Assembly (NCBI GenBank): GCA_018823025.1
Contig: JAHJJI010000071.1
Coordinates: 33,141-97,140, forward strand
Source of the DNA: Gammaproteobacteria bacterium
GTDB lineage: Bacteria; Pseudomonadota; Gammaproteobacteria; Burkholderiales; Sulfuricellaceae
DNA: 64,000 nucleotides
Reading direction: 5' to 3'
In this document: positions 33,486 through 43,397 of the stretch, piece after piece
Layout: every line of letters begins with the position of its first letter
How positions within the stretch are numbered: the first letter of the stretch is position 1
Translations under genes and position numbers: made by a program
Notes under the pieces: generated by a model
Databases searched by the model: none
Seen by the model: the letters and a program-made list of their open reading frames with translations, nothing else
What the model was told of the DNA's origin: nothing

Positions 33486-34541
33486 ATGACAAGTATAAAG
33501 CAAAATCCGCCTGCTCCCACAGGGGCTGCGACACCTCCCTCCGGCATGGCCGGGGTGGCGCTGCCAAACTTCTGCAATCTCGGCATCATGCTGCGCATCC
33601 TGTTTATCGTGGACGGCATGAGCGTGGTGGCGGCGATGCTGAAAGCGCCCAGCTACGACGGAATGTGGCGGGAGCTGATGAATCTCTCCGCGCTGGTGCA
33701 GCCGGTGCTGCTGCTGTCCCTGCTTTTTCTGTGCCTGGGTCGCGGCGTTCTGGCGCGCCTGCCTTACCGTTTTGGCGTGGCCGCAGTGCTGTTGCTGGAA
33801 CTGGCGCTGAGTACGCTGGTGCATCTCTTAAGTCAGCGTTTGTTCGATGCCGATCTCGGCGCGCTAGAACGTCACTGGTTGTTTGCCGTGCTAATCAGCG
33901 GCGTGCTACTGGGCTACTTTCACCTGCGCAGCCGGGCTTTCTCGCCGGCGATCAGCGAGGCCCGGTTGCAGGCGTTGCAGGCGCGTATCCGCCCGCATTT
34001 TCTGTTCAACAGCATCAACGCGGTGCTCAGTCTGATTCGTTCTGACCCGAAACAGGCCGAGCGGGCGCTGGAAGACATGGCCGACCTGTTTCGCGTGCTG
34101 ATGGCCGATAATCGGCAGTTGGCACCGCTGGAAAAAGAAGTAGCGCTGTGCCGCCAGTATCTGGAACTGGAGCATCTGCGTTTGGGAGAGCGGCTGAAAG
34201 TGGTCTGGCACGTGGAAAAAATGCCGGGTGATGCACTGATTCCGCCGCTTTTGCTTCAGCCCTTGCTGGAGAATGCGGTTTATCACGGGATTGAGCCCTG
34301 CACCGAGCCGGGTGAAATCGTGATCAATATTTACCGCGCCCGTGACCAGGTGCATCTGGTGCTGGTCAATCCCTATCAGAGAGATGGAGGTCACCATTCC
34401 GGCAATAAGATGGCACTCGCGAACATCCGTGAGCGCCTGGAACTGCATTTTGACGCGGAAGCCACGCTGATGACGAAAGTAAACGACAGCAGCTACCAGG
34501 TCCACATCGTCGTGCCCTATGTGAGCGAAAAAAATGCCTGA
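33486..34541 (+). CDS. algZ: LytS/AlgZ-type sensor histidine kinase
   Basis: The protein has 351 aa. Four or more membrane helices lie in residues 25-150. Next comes a His_kinase domain: the phospho-acceptor His in [19 protein letters not shown], then [20 protein letters not shown], then [16 protein letters not shown] (N-box) and an HATPase end ([14 protein letters not shown]). This is the unorthodox LytS/AlgZ (FimS) class. It overlaps the LytTR regulator gene by 8 nt. In Pseudomonas the pair sits between argH and hemC, as here. Confidence 0.9.
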   Translation: MTSIKQNPPAPTGAATPPSGMAGVALPNFCNLGIMLRILFIVDGMSVVAAMLKAPSYDGMWRELMNLSALVQPVLLLSLLFLCLGRGVLARLPYRFGVAAVLLLELALSTLVHLLSQRLFDADLGALERHWLFAVLISGVLLGYFHLRSRAFSPAISEARLQALQARIRPHFLFNSINAVLSLIRSDPKQAERALEDMADLFRVLMADNRQLAPLEKEVALCRQYLELEHLRLGERLKVVWHVEKMPGDALIPPLLLQPLLENAVYHGIEPCTEPGEIVINIYRARDQVHLVLVNPYQRDGGHHSGNKMALANIRERLELHFDAEATLMTKVNDSSYQVHIVVPYVSEKNA

Positions 34542-35301
34542 AGCCCTGCGCGTGCTGATTGTGGATGACGAAGCGCCAGCCCGTAGCCGGCTCAGGGAAC
34601 TGCTGCAGGATTGCGCCGCCAGCCAGTCGCTGGAGCTGGTGGGGGAGGCGACGAACGGGAATGAGGCGCTGGAGTTCCTGGCGCAAAGTCCGGCGGACGT
34701 AGTGCTGCTCGACATCCGCATGCCAGGCATGGATGGCATCGAGGCGGCGCAGCACATGCAGTGCCTGCCCCAGCCCCCCGCCGTCATTTTTGTCACCGCT
34801 TACGATCATTACGCTGTCCAGGCTTTCGAGGTCAACGCGATCGATTACCTGCTCAAGCCGGTGCGGGCCGAACGCCTGCTTGCTGCGCTGCTCAAGGCGA
34901 AGGCGCTGGTGACCGGTAGCGTGGAGGCATTGCGTGGCTTGGCGCCGCAGGGCAGGGCGAATTTGAGTGTGTACGAAAGAAACCGGATTGTTCTGGTCCC
35001 GGTGGAAGAGATCGTCTACCTGCGTGCCGAACTCAAATATGTCACGGTCAGAACAGCCGAGCGCGAGTATCTGGTGGAGGAATCCTTAAGTCATCTGGAG
35101 CAGGAGTTCGATCGGCGCTTCGTGCGCATCCACCGCAACTGCCTGGTGGCGAAGGCTTATGTCGAAGGCTTCGAGCGTCAGGCGCAGGATGATTCCGGCG
35201 AAGCCCAATCCGGCTGGGTAGTGGTGCTGAATGGGATTGCCGAAAGGTTGCCGATCAGCCGGCGGCAGCAGCACATCGTCAAGGAATTCGGACGCAGCTG
35301 A
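34534..35301 (+). CDS. algR: LytTR-type response regulator AlgR
   Basis: The protein has 255 aa. The receiver domain (1-125) has acidic pocket VDDEAPARSR, the phospho-acceptor Asp in DVVLLDIRMPGMDG, Thr in FVTAYDHYAVQAFEVNAIDY and Lys in LLKPVRAERL. The LytTR DNA-binding domain (about 150-255) has RIVLVPVEEIVYLRAELKYV, RRFVRIHRNCLV and LPISRRQQHIVKE. It is partner of the kinase upstream. In Pseudomonas AlgR controls alginate, twitching and virulence genes; the targets here are unknown. Confidence 0.93.
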   Translation: MPEALRVLIVDDEAPARSRLRELLQDCAASQSLELVGEATNGNEALEFLAQSPADVVLLDIRMPGMDGIEAAQHMQCLPQPPAVIFVTAYDHYAVQAFEVNAIDYLLKPVRAERLLAALLKAKALVTGSVEALRGLAPQGRANLSVYERNRIVLVPVEEIVYLRAELKYVTVRTAEREYLVEESLSHLEQEFDRRFVRIHRNCLVAKAYVEGFERQAQDDSGEAQSGWVVVLNGIAERLPISRRQQHIVKEFGRS

Positions 35302-35793
35302 CTAACTTCTGCCGCGCACCTTGGCGAGGGCTGCGTCGATGCGCTGGTCGAGAAAACCGCCATAGTAATCCGGCGTAGTGAGGCCGATCAGCGGTTCGGT
35401 CAGTTCGTGGCCTTCCGAGTCAAACCACTTGATGGTGGGGGTCAGCTTGATCTGGTGTTCCTTGGCGAAACGGGCGTGGGTGGTGGATTTGCCGGAAAAG
35501 TCGCGAAGCGCAACGTTGGCTGTGGTGTCGATACGCCGCATCATGACTTTGGCTTCGTATTCCGGATTGCGCCGCATCGGCCGCAGAAAATCCCGGTTGA
35601 GTATCAGGCAAAAGGTGCAGTTGCGGCTGCCGAAGACCAGCATGATCGGCACGCCCCTGGTTTTTGCTTCCTGGGCATCGGCGGCAAGGTTGTGAGCAAT
35701 CGGTACCTCGGTGCTATCCGCGGCGTGCACGCCGGCGGCAGTGAACCATGCTAAAATAATCACCAATAGGCCGTTGGCCAGCTTAATGTTCAT
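35302..35793 (-). CDS. Periplasmic thioredoxin-like protein
   Basis: The protein has 163 aa from the ATG at 35793, which begins a signal peptide ([20 protein letters not shown]...HAAD). The thioredoxin-like fold has [20 protein letters not shown] with a C-x2-C pair, and [14 protein letters not shown] with the cis-Pro. It resembles SoxW/TlpA-like thiol proteins. It is convergent with algR, whose stop adjoins its own stop with no gap, and its start lies close to hemC, read the other way. The substrate is unknown. Confidence 0.85.
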   Translation of the reverse strand: MNIKLANGLLVIILAWFTAAGVHAADSTEVPIAHNLAADAQEAKTRGVPIMLVFGSRNCTFCLILNRDFLRPMRRNPEYEAKVMMRRIDTTANVALRDFSGKSTTHARFAKEHQIKLTPTIKWFDSEGHELTEPLIGLTTPDYYGGFLDQRIDAALAKVRGRS

Positions 35794-35808
35794 TATGTAA
35801 TCTTTGCC

Positions 35809-36780
35809 TTGGAAAATTCGTTGAAAACTCACTCGGACAATACGGACGCCGGTATTACGCAGATCACCATTGCGACGCGAGAAAGCGCGCTGGCGATGTG
35901 GCAAGCTCACCATATCAGACAGCAACTGCAAGCATTATATCCACAAATCAAGATAATAATCCTCGGCATGACCACGACCGGCGACCAGATTCTGGACAAA
36001 ACCCTGTCGAAGATCGGCGGCAAGGGATTGTTCGTCAAGGAACTGGAGCAGGCGATGCAGGAAGGACGTGCTGATATCGCGGTGCACTCGTTGAAAGACG
36101 TGCCGATGGTGATGCCGGAGGGATTCGTTCTCGCTGCCATCGGCGAACGCGAGGATCCGCGCGATGCTTTCGTGTCCAACCAATTCAAAAAGCTGGAAGA
36201 ATTGCCGCCGGGCAGCGTGGTCGGTACTTCCAGTTTGCGTCGCCAGTGCCAGATACAGGCGCGTTTTCCGGAGCTGAAAATCGAGTCGCTGCGCGGCAAC
36301 GTGCAAACCCGTTTACGCAAGCTGGATGAAGGTCAATACGCTGCGATTATTCTCGCTGCGGCGGGGCTGAAACGCCTCGGCCTGGGCGAGCGCATTACTT
36401 CGCTGCTGCCCCCCGAACAGAGCCTGCCTGCTGTGGGGCAAGGCGCGATTGGCATTGAGTGTCGAGCCGGGGACGATGATCTGATTGCCTTGCTGGCGTC
36501 GCTCAATCACACCGATACCGCCGCCTGCGTTACGGCGGAGCGCACGATGAGCCGCGCCCTGGCGGGAAGCTGCCAGGTGCCACTGGGCGGCTTTGCCGAA
36601 ATAGCCGATGGCGTGCTCCGCTTGCGCGGCTTCGTGTCCAGTGTTGATGGTGTGCGCGTGGTGCGCTCGGAAGTGTCGGGCAAGCCTGATGAAGCGGAAC
36701 AGATTGGCAAGGAACTGGCCCAGCGCCTGATCGGCATGGGCGCGGACAAGATACTGGCGGAACTCGAACAGCAAGAATGA
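35809..36780 (+). CDS. hemC: Hydroxymethylbilane synthase (porphobilinogen deaminase)
   Basis: The protein has 323 aa from TTG 35809; a second TTG at 35821 (319 aa, after GGAAAATTCG) is equally likely. It joins four porphobilinogens into hydroxymethylbilane for haem, sirohaem and cobalamin. Key features are [17 protein letters not shown], the Asp/Lys region [37 protein letters not shown] and the dipyrromethane-cofactor Cys in [12 protein letters not shown]. No ATG start exists in the proper place. It overlaps hemD by 4 nt. Confidence 0.96.
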   Translation: MENSLKTHSDNTDAGITQITIATRESALAMWQAHHIRQQLQALYPQIKIIILGMTTTGDQILDKTLSKIGGKGLFVKELEQAMQEGRADIAVHSLKDVPMVMPEGFVLAAIGEREDPRDAFVSNQFKKLEELPPGSVVGTSSLRRQCQIQARFPELKIESLRGNVQTRLRKLDEGQYAAIILAAAGLKRLGLGERITSLLPPEQSLPAVGQGAIGIECRAGDDDLIALLASLNHTDTAACVTAERTMSRALAGSCQVPLGGFAEIADGVLRLRGFVSSVDGVRVVRSEVSGKPDEAEQIGKELAQRLIGMGADKILAELEQQE

Positions 36781-37559
36781 TGCCTCTGGCTGGCCTCGGC
36801 ATAGTAGTGACCCGTCCGGCGCATCAGGCGGGAAACCTGGCTGAATTGATCGAGAGTGCCGGCGGCAGGGCGATCCTGTTCCCCACGCTGGAAATTTTCG
36901 ATGCGCAGGATATGGGACCCTTGTCTGGGGTGATCGACCGGCTGGAACAGTTCGACCTGGCGATTTTCATCAGCCCCAATGCGGTTAACAAGGCGATGAA
37001 TCTGATTCGGGCAAAGCGAACCTGGCCACAAAGTTTGCGCTGTGCGGCGGTGGGCAAGGGCAGCGGGAAAGAGCTGCAGCGTTTTGGTTGCGAAGGCGTA
37101 CTCGTGCCTCAAGGCCGCTTCGATAGTGAAGCGTTGCTGGCATTGCCTGAATTACAGGATATGGCAGGCAAGCAGGTGGTGATTTTTCGCGGTGAGGGTG
37201 GACGCGAACTTTTGGGCGACGAGTTGGTCCGGCGTGGCGCCGAACTCACCATGGTTGAGTGTTACCGGCGCGGAAAACCCGTCAGCGGGGATGTCGGTCT
37301 GCTGCTTAAGCAGTGGGTGCGCGGTGAAATAGACGCAATAATTGTGACTAGCGGCGAGAGTATGCGCAATCTGTTTGATCTGGTGGGCAAACTTGGGCAA
37401 CAATGGCTGAAAAAGACGCCGCTGTTTGTGTTCCATGAAAATATTGCCGAGGTGGCGCGCGAGTTGGGGGCCGAGCAGGTTCATGTTACCCCTGCGGGTG
37501 ATGAAGGCTTGCTGAGGGGTTTGATCGAGTGGCGAGAAAAAACTAGAGAGCGGGCATGA
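36777..37559 (+). CDS. hemD: Uroporphyrinogen-III synthase
   Basis: The protein has 260 aa, with the start overlapping hemC (ATGA). It closes and inverts ring D of hydroxymethylbilane. The family is poorly conserved in sequence, but the two-domain pattern is clear: [20 protein letters not shown] near the N-terminus, [16 protein letters not shown], then [20 protein letters not shown] and [19 protein letters not shown]. Position after hemC and before hemX confirms it. It overlaps hemX by 4 nt. Confidence 0.92.
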   Translation: MMPLAGLGIVVTRPAHQAGNLAELIESAGGRAILFPTLEIFDAQDMGPLSGVIDRLEQFDLAIFISPNAVNKAMNLIRAKRTWPQSLRCAAVGKGSGKELQRFGCEGVLVPQGRFDSEALLALPELQDMAGKQVVIFRGEGGRELLGDELVRRGAELTMVECYRRGKPVSGDVGLLLKQWVRGEIDAIIVTSGESMRNLFDLVGKLGQQWLKKTPLFVFHENIAEVARELGAEQVHVTPAGDEGLLRGLIEWREKTRERA

Positions 37560-38617
37560 GCGAGAATACACAGGACAGGCAAGAGGAAATGCCGGTGCCG
37601 GCACAGACAAAGCCGGCTCCGGCGCGGGTATCCCGTTTCAATCTCGGGTTGGCGGTGGGGGTCGTGGCGCTGGTTCTGATCGGCTGGCAATGGCTGGACA
37701 GCCGGCAGCACGGTAATGTTCTCGAGCAGAATCTGGGCCGTCGCCTGGCCGAATCCGACAGCAGCAACAAGGAAAGCCAGATCGTTGCGGCGCGGGCGCA
37801 GGAGGAATCTCGCCAGGCGATGGTCAAGCTCGGCATGCTGGAGCAGAAGCTGGCCGAATCGCAGAACCAGCAGGTGGCGCTGGAATCCCTTTACCAGGAG
37901 CTGTCGCGTAACCGCGACGAATGGGTGCTGGCCGAGATCGAGCAGATTCTGCTGATTGCCAGCCAGCAACTGCAGCTTGCCGGCAATCCCAAGGCTGCAT
38001 TGATCGCGCTACAAACCGCCGATAGCCGTTTGCAGCGGCTCGACAAGCCGCAGTTCATCAGCCTGCGCAAGGCGATCGTTGCGGATATTGAACGCCTTCA
38101 GGCATTGCCGGCGATTGATGTGGTCGGATACAGCCTGCGCCTCGACAGTCTGGCCAACATGGTGGACGATTTGCCGCTGGTGATCGGCAGCGAACTGCAG
38201 GCTGACAGGGTGACGACGAAAGCGGGGGGTGATGAGACGCCTTTGGCCAAGCTGGGACGAGAAATCTGGCTGGACATGAAGCAACTGGTTCGTATCCAGA
38301 ATATGGAAAACCCCGATGCGCCACTGCTTTCTCCGCCGCAGGCCTATTTCCTGCGGGAAAATCTGCGGTTACGTTTTTTGTCGGCGCGCATCGCCCTGTT
38401 GCGGCACGATGAAGTTACCTACAAAGCCGACCTGAAAGCAGCTGAAGCATGGCTGCGCCGTTATTTCGACGTCAAGGCAAAGTCGACCCAAACTGCGCTT
38501 GGCATTCTCAAGCAGCTTGCCACTGGCCCGCTGAGTATCGAGATGCCGGATATTTCCACCAGCCTGAATGCGGTGCGTAACAATAAACTGGTGCGCGAAA
38601 GGTCGGGAATCAAGTGA
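37556..38617 (+). CDS. hemX: HemX-like membrane protein (uroporphyrinogen-III C-methyltransferase-like)
   Basis: The protein has 353 aa. A Pro/Ala-rich N-terminus precedes one membrane helix (LGLAVGVVALVLIGWQWLD). A coiled coil follows at about 65-115, then a periplasmic helical domain with the HemX sequence EWVLAEIEQILLIASQQLQL and PQAYFLRENLRLRFLSARIA. Though once labelled a methyltransferase, this family lacks the SAM domain and its role is not known. It overlaps hemD and hemY by 4 nt each, so hemCDXY is one unit. Confidence 0.9.
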   Translation: MSENTQDRQEEMPVPAQTKPAPARVSRFNLGLAVGVVALVLIGWQWLDSRQHGNVLEQNLGRRLAESDSSNKESQIVAARAQEESRQAMVKLGMLEQKLAESQNQQVALESLYQELSRNRDEWVLAEIEQILLIASQQLQLAGNPKAALIALQTADSRLQRLDKPQFISLRKAIVADIERLQALPAIDVVGYSLRLDSLANMVDDLPLVIGSELQADRVTTKAGGDETPLAKLGREIWLDMKQLVRIQNMENPDAPLLSPPQAYFLRENLRLRFLSARIALLRHDEVTYKADLKAAEAWLRRYFDVKAKSTQTALGILKQLATGPLSIEMPDISTSLNAVRNNKLVRERSGIK

Positions 38618-39795
38618 AGACGCTGTTCTGGATTCTGGCTATCCTGGCCGCGGCGGTGGCGCTGATGCTGGCCGCCAAACACAATGCCGGCTACGTGCTG
38701 CTGGTTTATTCCCCGTATCGGATCGAGCTGTCTCTCAACCTTTTTGTGACGCTGTTGCTGGCATTTTTTGCCGCAGGCTATGTGGTGGTGCGTCTGGCGG
38801 TGCATACTTTGAACCTGCCCGCCTATGTGCGTGCCTTCCGCCAGGAGCGGAGGCGCGACAAGGCGCGCGAGGCGATGGATGACGCGCTATTGTTCTTTTA
38901 CGAAGGGCGCTACGCCAAGGCCGAAAAGTTTGCCAACATTGCGCTGGATTCGCATGAAGCACCTCTGGCCAACGCCTTGTTGGCAGCGCACGCCGCTCAC
39001 GAGCAGAAGGCTTACGACCGCCGCGACAGCTATCTGGTGCAAGCCGAGGAAGTAGGGTCGGACCGACCGGAGCCACGCCTGATGACTCAGGCTGAATTAT
39101 TGCTCGATCAACGCGATTTCCAGCAGGCGTTGCAGTCCCTGAAGGAGTTGCAGACCACGTCACGAAAAAATCTTGCTGCATTGCGGCTGGAATTGAAGGC
39201 GCAGTTGCAGGCCAAAAATTGGGATCAAGTACTGCTGCTGACCGCCCAGTTGGAGAAACGTGAAGCAATAGACTCGATCCAGGCCACGCAGCAAAAAATT
39301 GGTGCGCACCAGGAAAATCTGAAACGGAAGCAGCAGGATTTAGCCGGCTTGCGCGATTACTGGCAGAAAATTCCCAGTGCTGACAAGACCAACAGCAAGA
39401 TCGCGCTGGCCGCGGCGCAAAGTTTTATGGTTTTCCGCGAATGCCAAATCGCGCTGACCATCCTGACCGATAGCCTGGAAACTCAGTGGGACAGCGATTT
39501 GGTCAGATTGTATGGCGAATGTCTGGGCAAGGACACGCTGAAGCAGGTCGAACGCGCCGAGAACTGGCTAAAGCGGCATCCTCAGGATGCTGCGTTGCTG
39601 CAAACACTGGGCCGGTTATGCGCAAAGCAGGAGTTGTGGGGCAAGGCGCAGAGCTATCTGGACGCCAGCCTGAGCATCGAAGCCAACGCCGGGACGCACC
39701 TGGAACTGGCGCACTTGCTGGAGAAAATCGGCCGCGCCGAAGAAGCCGGAAAGCATTACCGCGAAAGCATGGTGCTACTGCAACAGCGGAGCTGA
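38614..39795 (+). CDS. hemY: HemY-like TPR membrane protein
   Basis: The protein has 393 aa from a GTG overlapping the hemX stop (GTGA). Two membrane helices come first (WILAILAAAVALMLAAK; SLNLFVTLLLAFFAAGYVVV). A HemY_N region and then TPR repeats follow (ALLFFYEGRYAKAEKFANIA; LLDQRDFQQALQSLKEL; GTHLELAHLLEKIGRAEEAG). It is the usual last gene of this haem cluster in proteobacteria and not the HemY protoporphyrinogen oxidase of Gram-positives. It may be an assembly factor for the haem enzymes. Confidence 0.93.
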   Translation: MKTLFWILAILAAAVALMLAAKHNAGYVLLVYSPYRIELSLNLFVTLLLAFFAAGYVVVRLAVHTLNLPAYVRAFRQERRRDKAREAMDDALLFFYEGRYAKAEKFANIALDSHEAPLANALLAAHAAHEQKAYDRRDSYLVQAEEVGSDRPEPRLMTQAELLLDQRDFQQALQSLKELQTTSRKNLAALRLELKAQLQAKNWDQVLLLTAQLEKREAIDSIQATQQKIGAHQENLKRKQQDLAGLRDYWQKIPSADKTNSKIALAAAQSFMVFRECQIALTILTDSLETQWDSDLVRLYGECLGKDTLKQVERAENWLKRHPQDAALLQTLGRLCAKQELWGKAQSYLDASLSIEANAGTHLELAHLLEKIGRAEEAGKHYRESMVLLQQRS

Positions 39796-39873
39796 TTGAC
39801 GGTCGCTTTCAGGATCAATCCGCCTTCTGACGTTGATGACATATATGCGCCAACTTAGTCTGACACCGCACAG

Positions 39874-40926
39874 CTAGATGGTATGGAGAGGCAGCCAGGC
39901 GCCGTCTTGATAAATCACCTCGTTATCCAGGATGACTCTTTTTGTCACGGCGAACACATCCACATGATGCCTTGCCGCAGCCCTTCTGATGTTGGGTTTG
40001 TTGTAGATGCCATGTTTGGCGCCTAGCGACAGGTGGATGCCGCACATGCGTTCATAGGTGCCGATATCGCTGACGACTCTGTCCTGTGTGAAAGTGCGGT
40101 TCATGCCCAAGCCCAGTTCACGCACCCAGATTTCTCCTTCGTCGGCGCGAATGTTGGCGAGAACCTGATCGAACTCGGGTGTGGAGTCGATGGCTTCGAT
40201 TACGCGGCCTTTGCTGATCACCAGGGTGATGGGCTGAGCGGGTTTGTTGACCGTAAATGAGGTGTCCCCAAAAATAGCGATGCGCACACGGCCATTCACG
40301 GCTTCCAGATCTTTGGATTCGGTGAAGACTTCACCGATAGGGAATTGCCCGCCGACATTGAGCATATTGCTGTAGTCGCCTACGTTGAGTTTGGCCGATT
40401 CAAACCCCGCCGCAAAAACCAGTTCCTCTCCGTCGCTATCGATGATACCCATTTGCGCACTATCAAGGCGCGCTTTCAGAGCGTTGCCCACGCCACAAAA
40501 ATAAGCCGGATCGTAAGCCAGCGACTCGATATAAAGCACAGATTCCGCGCCTGGCATGCGTGATAAATGCGGGTGCTCAATAACTTTGAGCGATTTCTTG
40601 AAAAGCTCAACTCGTATGCGATATGCATTCAACCGAAAGCTGGTGGACTGGATCAGCACCACCAGATCGCCGGACACGAGTCGATCAAATGCCGCACACA
40701 CAGCTTCTGGTGCGGTACTGTTGAAGTCGATGAAGATGGCGTCGGGGAGGCTGCGTCGGTAGGCCTCGGTGAGCGCAATCGCAAGATCGCATTGCGCATC
40801 CCAAACGACTATTGCGGATTGCGTGGGCAGGTATTCGATCGCAAGCGTCAGAATATCGCGGATATTGATCTCGGCGGTATCAATGGCTGCATCGGGAATG
40901 GTGGCGCAAATGGCGTGCTGGGTCAT
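39874..40926 (-). CDS. M29-like aminopeptidase-family protein
   Basis: The protein has 350 aa with no signal peptide or membrane helix. The C-terminal half has GGQFPIGEVFTESKDLEAVN, ELGLGMNRTFT and MCGIHLSLGAKHGIYN. These match the metal-site region of leucyl aminopeptidase (aminopeptidase T, family M29): PxGEVF, ELGIGxN and HIAFG. The N-terminal half is a Rossmann-like region (SAIVVWDAQCDLAIALTEAY) also seen in that family. The His at the end (RHHVDVFAV) could be a ligand. A peptidase role is likely but unproven. Both neighbours lie on different units. Confidence 0.75.
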   Translation of the reverse strand: MTQHAICATIPDAAIDTAEINIRDILTLAIEYLPTQSAIVVWDAQCDLAIALTEAYRRSLPDAIFIDFNSTAPEAVCAAFDRLVSGDLVVLIQSTSFRLNAYRIRVELFKKSLKVIEHPHLSRMPGAESVLYIESLAYDPAYFCGVGNALKARLDSAQMGIIDSDGEELVFAAGFESAKLNVGDYSNMLNVGGQFPIGEVFTESKDLEAVNGRVRIAIFGDTSFTVNKPAQPITLVISKGRVIEAIDSTPEFDQVLANIRADEGEIWVRELGLGMNRTFTQDRVVSDIGTYERMCGIHLSLGAKHGIYNKPNIRRAAARHHVDVFAVTKRVILDNEVIYQDGAWLPLHTI

Positions 40927-40953
40927 GGCGATTGAATCTGAAAAAAGCAGTTA

Positions 40954-41064
40954 GCCACAGAGAACACGGAGTTCACAGAGAAAAGCCAATGTGCTGATGT
41001 AAATATTGGCGTCACTCGTCTGGTGATCTTGGGAAATAAGCATAACCCGCATTATCTCTGTGGC
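40954..41064. repeat. Palindromic intergenic repeat, CCACAGAG type
   Basis: GCCACAGAGA at 40954-40963 pairs exactly with TCTCTGTGGC at 41055-41064. The element lies between two minus-strand genes. Two more elements with related ends (CCGCAGAG / CCGCAAAG) lie at 48019-48083 and 53322-53400. Confidence 0.65.
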
Positions 41065-41139
41065 TTGCATCTGCATTTTTTGGATTGAAACATTATGGCG
41101 AATTTCAGGCTCAACAATCCCGCAAGCTATCCCATCGAA

Positions 41140-42168
41140 TCACGCCTTGGCTTTGGGTTTGCTGAACGTAAATGCGTCAGAATAAAACTCTTCGTTCGGC
41201 AGTTTGCGCTGCGTGGTCAAGGCCTGGTGTGCCGCTTCCACCATCACGGGCGCACCGCAGGCGTAGACCTGGCAGTCTCCCAGATCGGCGTAATCTTCCA
41301 GCACTGTCTCGTGCAGGAAACCGGTCCTGCCTTTCCAGTGGTCTTCCGGTGCGGGTTCGGACAGCACCGGCACAAACTTGAAATTGGCGTGTTCCTGTTC
41401 CCATTTTTTTGGCAGATCCAGCATGTACAAGTGGCTCAAGTTGTGGGCGCCCCAGTAGAAGGTGATCGGACGCTTGATGCCGTGGTGGAAGGCATGCTCG
41501 AGTATGGCCTTGACCGGGGCGAAGCCGGTGCCGCTGGCAAGCAGGAGAATCGGCTTGTCGCTGTCTTCGCGCAAAAAGAAGGTGCCCAATGGGCCTTCAA
41601 AGCGCAGGAGGGCTTTCTCATGCATTTGCGTGAACACCAGATCGCTGAAACTGCCTCCCGGTACGCGGCGGATGTGCAACTGCAAAAAGCTGTCGTCGTG
41701 GGGTGCGTTGGCGAGGGAGTAGGCGCGGCGTGCACCGTCCTTGAGCAGGATGTCGATATATTGGCCGGCCAGGAATTGCAGGCGCTCATTGGCCGGCAGC
41801 TTGAGGTAGAGCACTGCGACATCTTCCGCCGGCGTCTCTATTTTTTCCACTTTGCACGGCATGATTTTGACCGGAATATCCTGTGTATCGGTGACTTCAT
41901 GCACTTCTATCACTACGTCGGTTTTGGGTTCGGCGCAGCAGAACAGCGCCATTCCCGCGAGCTTTTCAGGTTCGTTCAGTGCATGGTCCTGATAGTCGCC
42001 GTAATCGACCGTACCTTCCAGAATTTTACCTTTGCATGCGCCGCATGCGCCGTTGCGGCAGCCGTAAGGTAGCGTGTGACCCTCTCGTAGTGCTGCTTCC
42101 AGGATGGTCTCGCCTTCCATGACCGTCACCGAGTGATTGCTCGGCATGATCGTCAATTTGTGTGACAT
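41140..42168 (-). CDS. Ferredoxin-NAD(P)H reductase-like (CDP-6-deoxy-glucoseen reductase family)
   Basis: The protein has 342 aa. The N-terminal plant-type [2Fe-2S] domain has LPYGCRNGACGACKGKILEG with the C-x4-C-x2-C set and a fourth Cys in LFCCAEPK. Residues about 100-200 form the FAD domain (YLKLPANERLQFLAGQYIDI; RAYSLANAP). The NAD domain has LLASGTGFAPVKAILEHAF and CGAPVMVEAAH. It transfers electrons from NAD(P)H through FAD to its iron-sulphur centre. Such proteins are often annotated as AscD-like, but no sugar-pathway genes are nearby, so the electron acceptor is unknown. Confidence 0.9.
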   Translation of the reverse strand: MSHKLTIMPSNHSVTVMEGETILEAALREGHTLPYGCRNGACGACKGKILEGTVDYGDYQDHALNEPEKLAGMALFCCAEPKTDVVIEVHEVTDTQDIPVKIMPCKVEKIETPAEDVAVLYLKLPANERLQFLAGQYIDILLKDGARRAYSLANAPHDDSFLQLHIRRVPGGSFSDLVFTQMHEKALLRFEGPLGTFFLREDSDKPILLLASGTGFAPVKAILEHAFHHGIKRPITFYWGAHNLSHLYMLDLPKKWEQEHANFKFVPVLSEPAPEDHWKGRTGFLHETVLEDYADLGDCQVYACGAPVMVEAAHQALTTQRKLPNEEFYSDAFTFSKPKAKA

Positions 42169-42610
42169 GCGTACTTCCTCTAGATTAAAGTGGCTTCATT
42201 AGCCGACTCGATAAACCTGTGCCATGCGGCAACGATTGCTGATTGTGGGCTGCGACGATATCGCGCTGCCGGATTCGTTCCTTATGAGGCGATATGAATG
42301 ACGCGGCAAGAATCAGCCAAATGCCGGTCGCCTGCTCACTCAATCGTGAATTTTCAACACCTCTGAAGGAGGTCGCGTTAATTAGCGCAGCCGTAACCTT
42401 CTGGCGCCGCTGAGCAAATCAGAATAGTGTACCACAGCGCTTGGTTTTTATCAGTGCCCGAGGAGTCTATGGCGATAGCAGCAACGCGGGGCGGGAAAAA
42501 CCTGGCGCGTTGCGCCGGTTGCCGCTCGCGTATGGACAGGCAGGCTGATCACATCGGGCCTGTCATGCGAGTGATGATGAGTCGATGAGGCGGCGAGCGC
42601 ATACTTAATG
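42169..42610. other. Intergenic region, no firm gene
   Basis: About 440 bases lie between the reductase start and a minus-strand gene end. A 39-codon frame at 42469-42588 starts at an ATG after GAGGAG, and reads GGKNLARCAGCRSRMDRQAD with a CxxC. It could be a tiny protein, but I have no family match. No riboswitch pattern was recognised. Confidence 0.3.
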
Positions 42611-43234
42611 TTATTCCTTGCGGCTGATTTCTTTCATAATCAACCATCGTTCGCCTTGCAGCCTGAGTTCGAGACGCTTGTGCAATCCGGTTTCAGAAAA
42701 TCCATCTGCATTGAAGGATTGAACGAACTCAACAACTGCAGTATCTCCTTTCGAGAGGGTCGTCAGATCCGAAAGGTTTATTTCGATTTTGTGGTATTTG
42801 CCTAGCCGTTTACGGCGCTGTTTTTCCCAATCTGAACGGGTAAGGCCACCTGGAGGTTCAAATTCTGGTGCGTAGGCGGACAGGTAATTGTTCAGGTTTT
42901 GCTCAGACCATGCCTTGACCCAGCTATCTACAAAGCGCTTCACTGGTTGCCGGCTATCCTCTTCAGTGTTGGGGTTGCTCGCAATATAGGCGGGTTGGAC
43001 TGGCTTTGTTATTTCTTGCTCTTGCCGGGTTGAAGCAATGGGGCTGCTGACAGGGGTCAACAGCGTACTGGCAGTTCCTGCGCCCAGGACAAAACCCACC
43101 ACTCCGGCAACCAGCAGTTTATGCCAAACCGGTTTTTCTGGGGAGGGCGGTGGAGCCGGCATTTCACTTTTCGGCTGCGAGTCGTTTTGCTGTGCTGCAC
43201 CAAACCGGCGCATGGCCTCTTCAACGATACTCAT
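42611..43234 (-). CDS. Membrane-anchored protein with NTF2/Cds6-like domain
   Basis: The protein has 207 aa from the ATG at 43234 (MSIVEEAMRRFG); an upstream start at 43306 adds an AT-rich, unlikely stretch. A Pro-rich linker precedes a membrane helix (LLVAGVVGFVLGAGTASTLL). A linker follows, then the C-terminal domain (about 105-207): VKRFVDSWVKAWSEQNLNNY, YAPEFEPPGGLTRSDWEKQR and VEFVQSFNADGFSETGLHKR. I recognise this as the Cds6-type NTF2-like domain found at the end of some L,D-transpeptidases, where it may bind cell-wall material. No catalytic domain is attached. The MSIVEEAMRRF start resembles a motif of chain-length or exopolysaccharide export proteins. Confidence 0.75.
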   Translation of the reverse strand: MSIVEEAMRRFGAAQQNDSQPKSEMPAPPPSPEKPVWHKLLVAGVVGFVLGAGTASTLLTPVSSPIASTRQEQEITKPVQPAYIASNPNTEEDSRQPVKRFVDSWVKAWSEQNLNNYLSAYAPEFEPPGGLTRSDWEKQRRKRLGKYHKIEINLSDLTTLSKGDTAVVEFVQSFNADGFSETGLHKRLELRLQGERWLIMKEISRKE

Positions 43235-43397
43235 CACAGCTGCTCTGATTGTGAGGTCTGTTTTCGTGTTCGCATTTGATTTTAAATGAAATATTACTGT
43301 AAACACAGGGTGTTGCGCACGATGCTATCATTTGTTGTTGTTTTTCGCCAAACAACGTTAGGCGGGCTTTCTGGTATGCGCAATGGGCTGGGACGGA

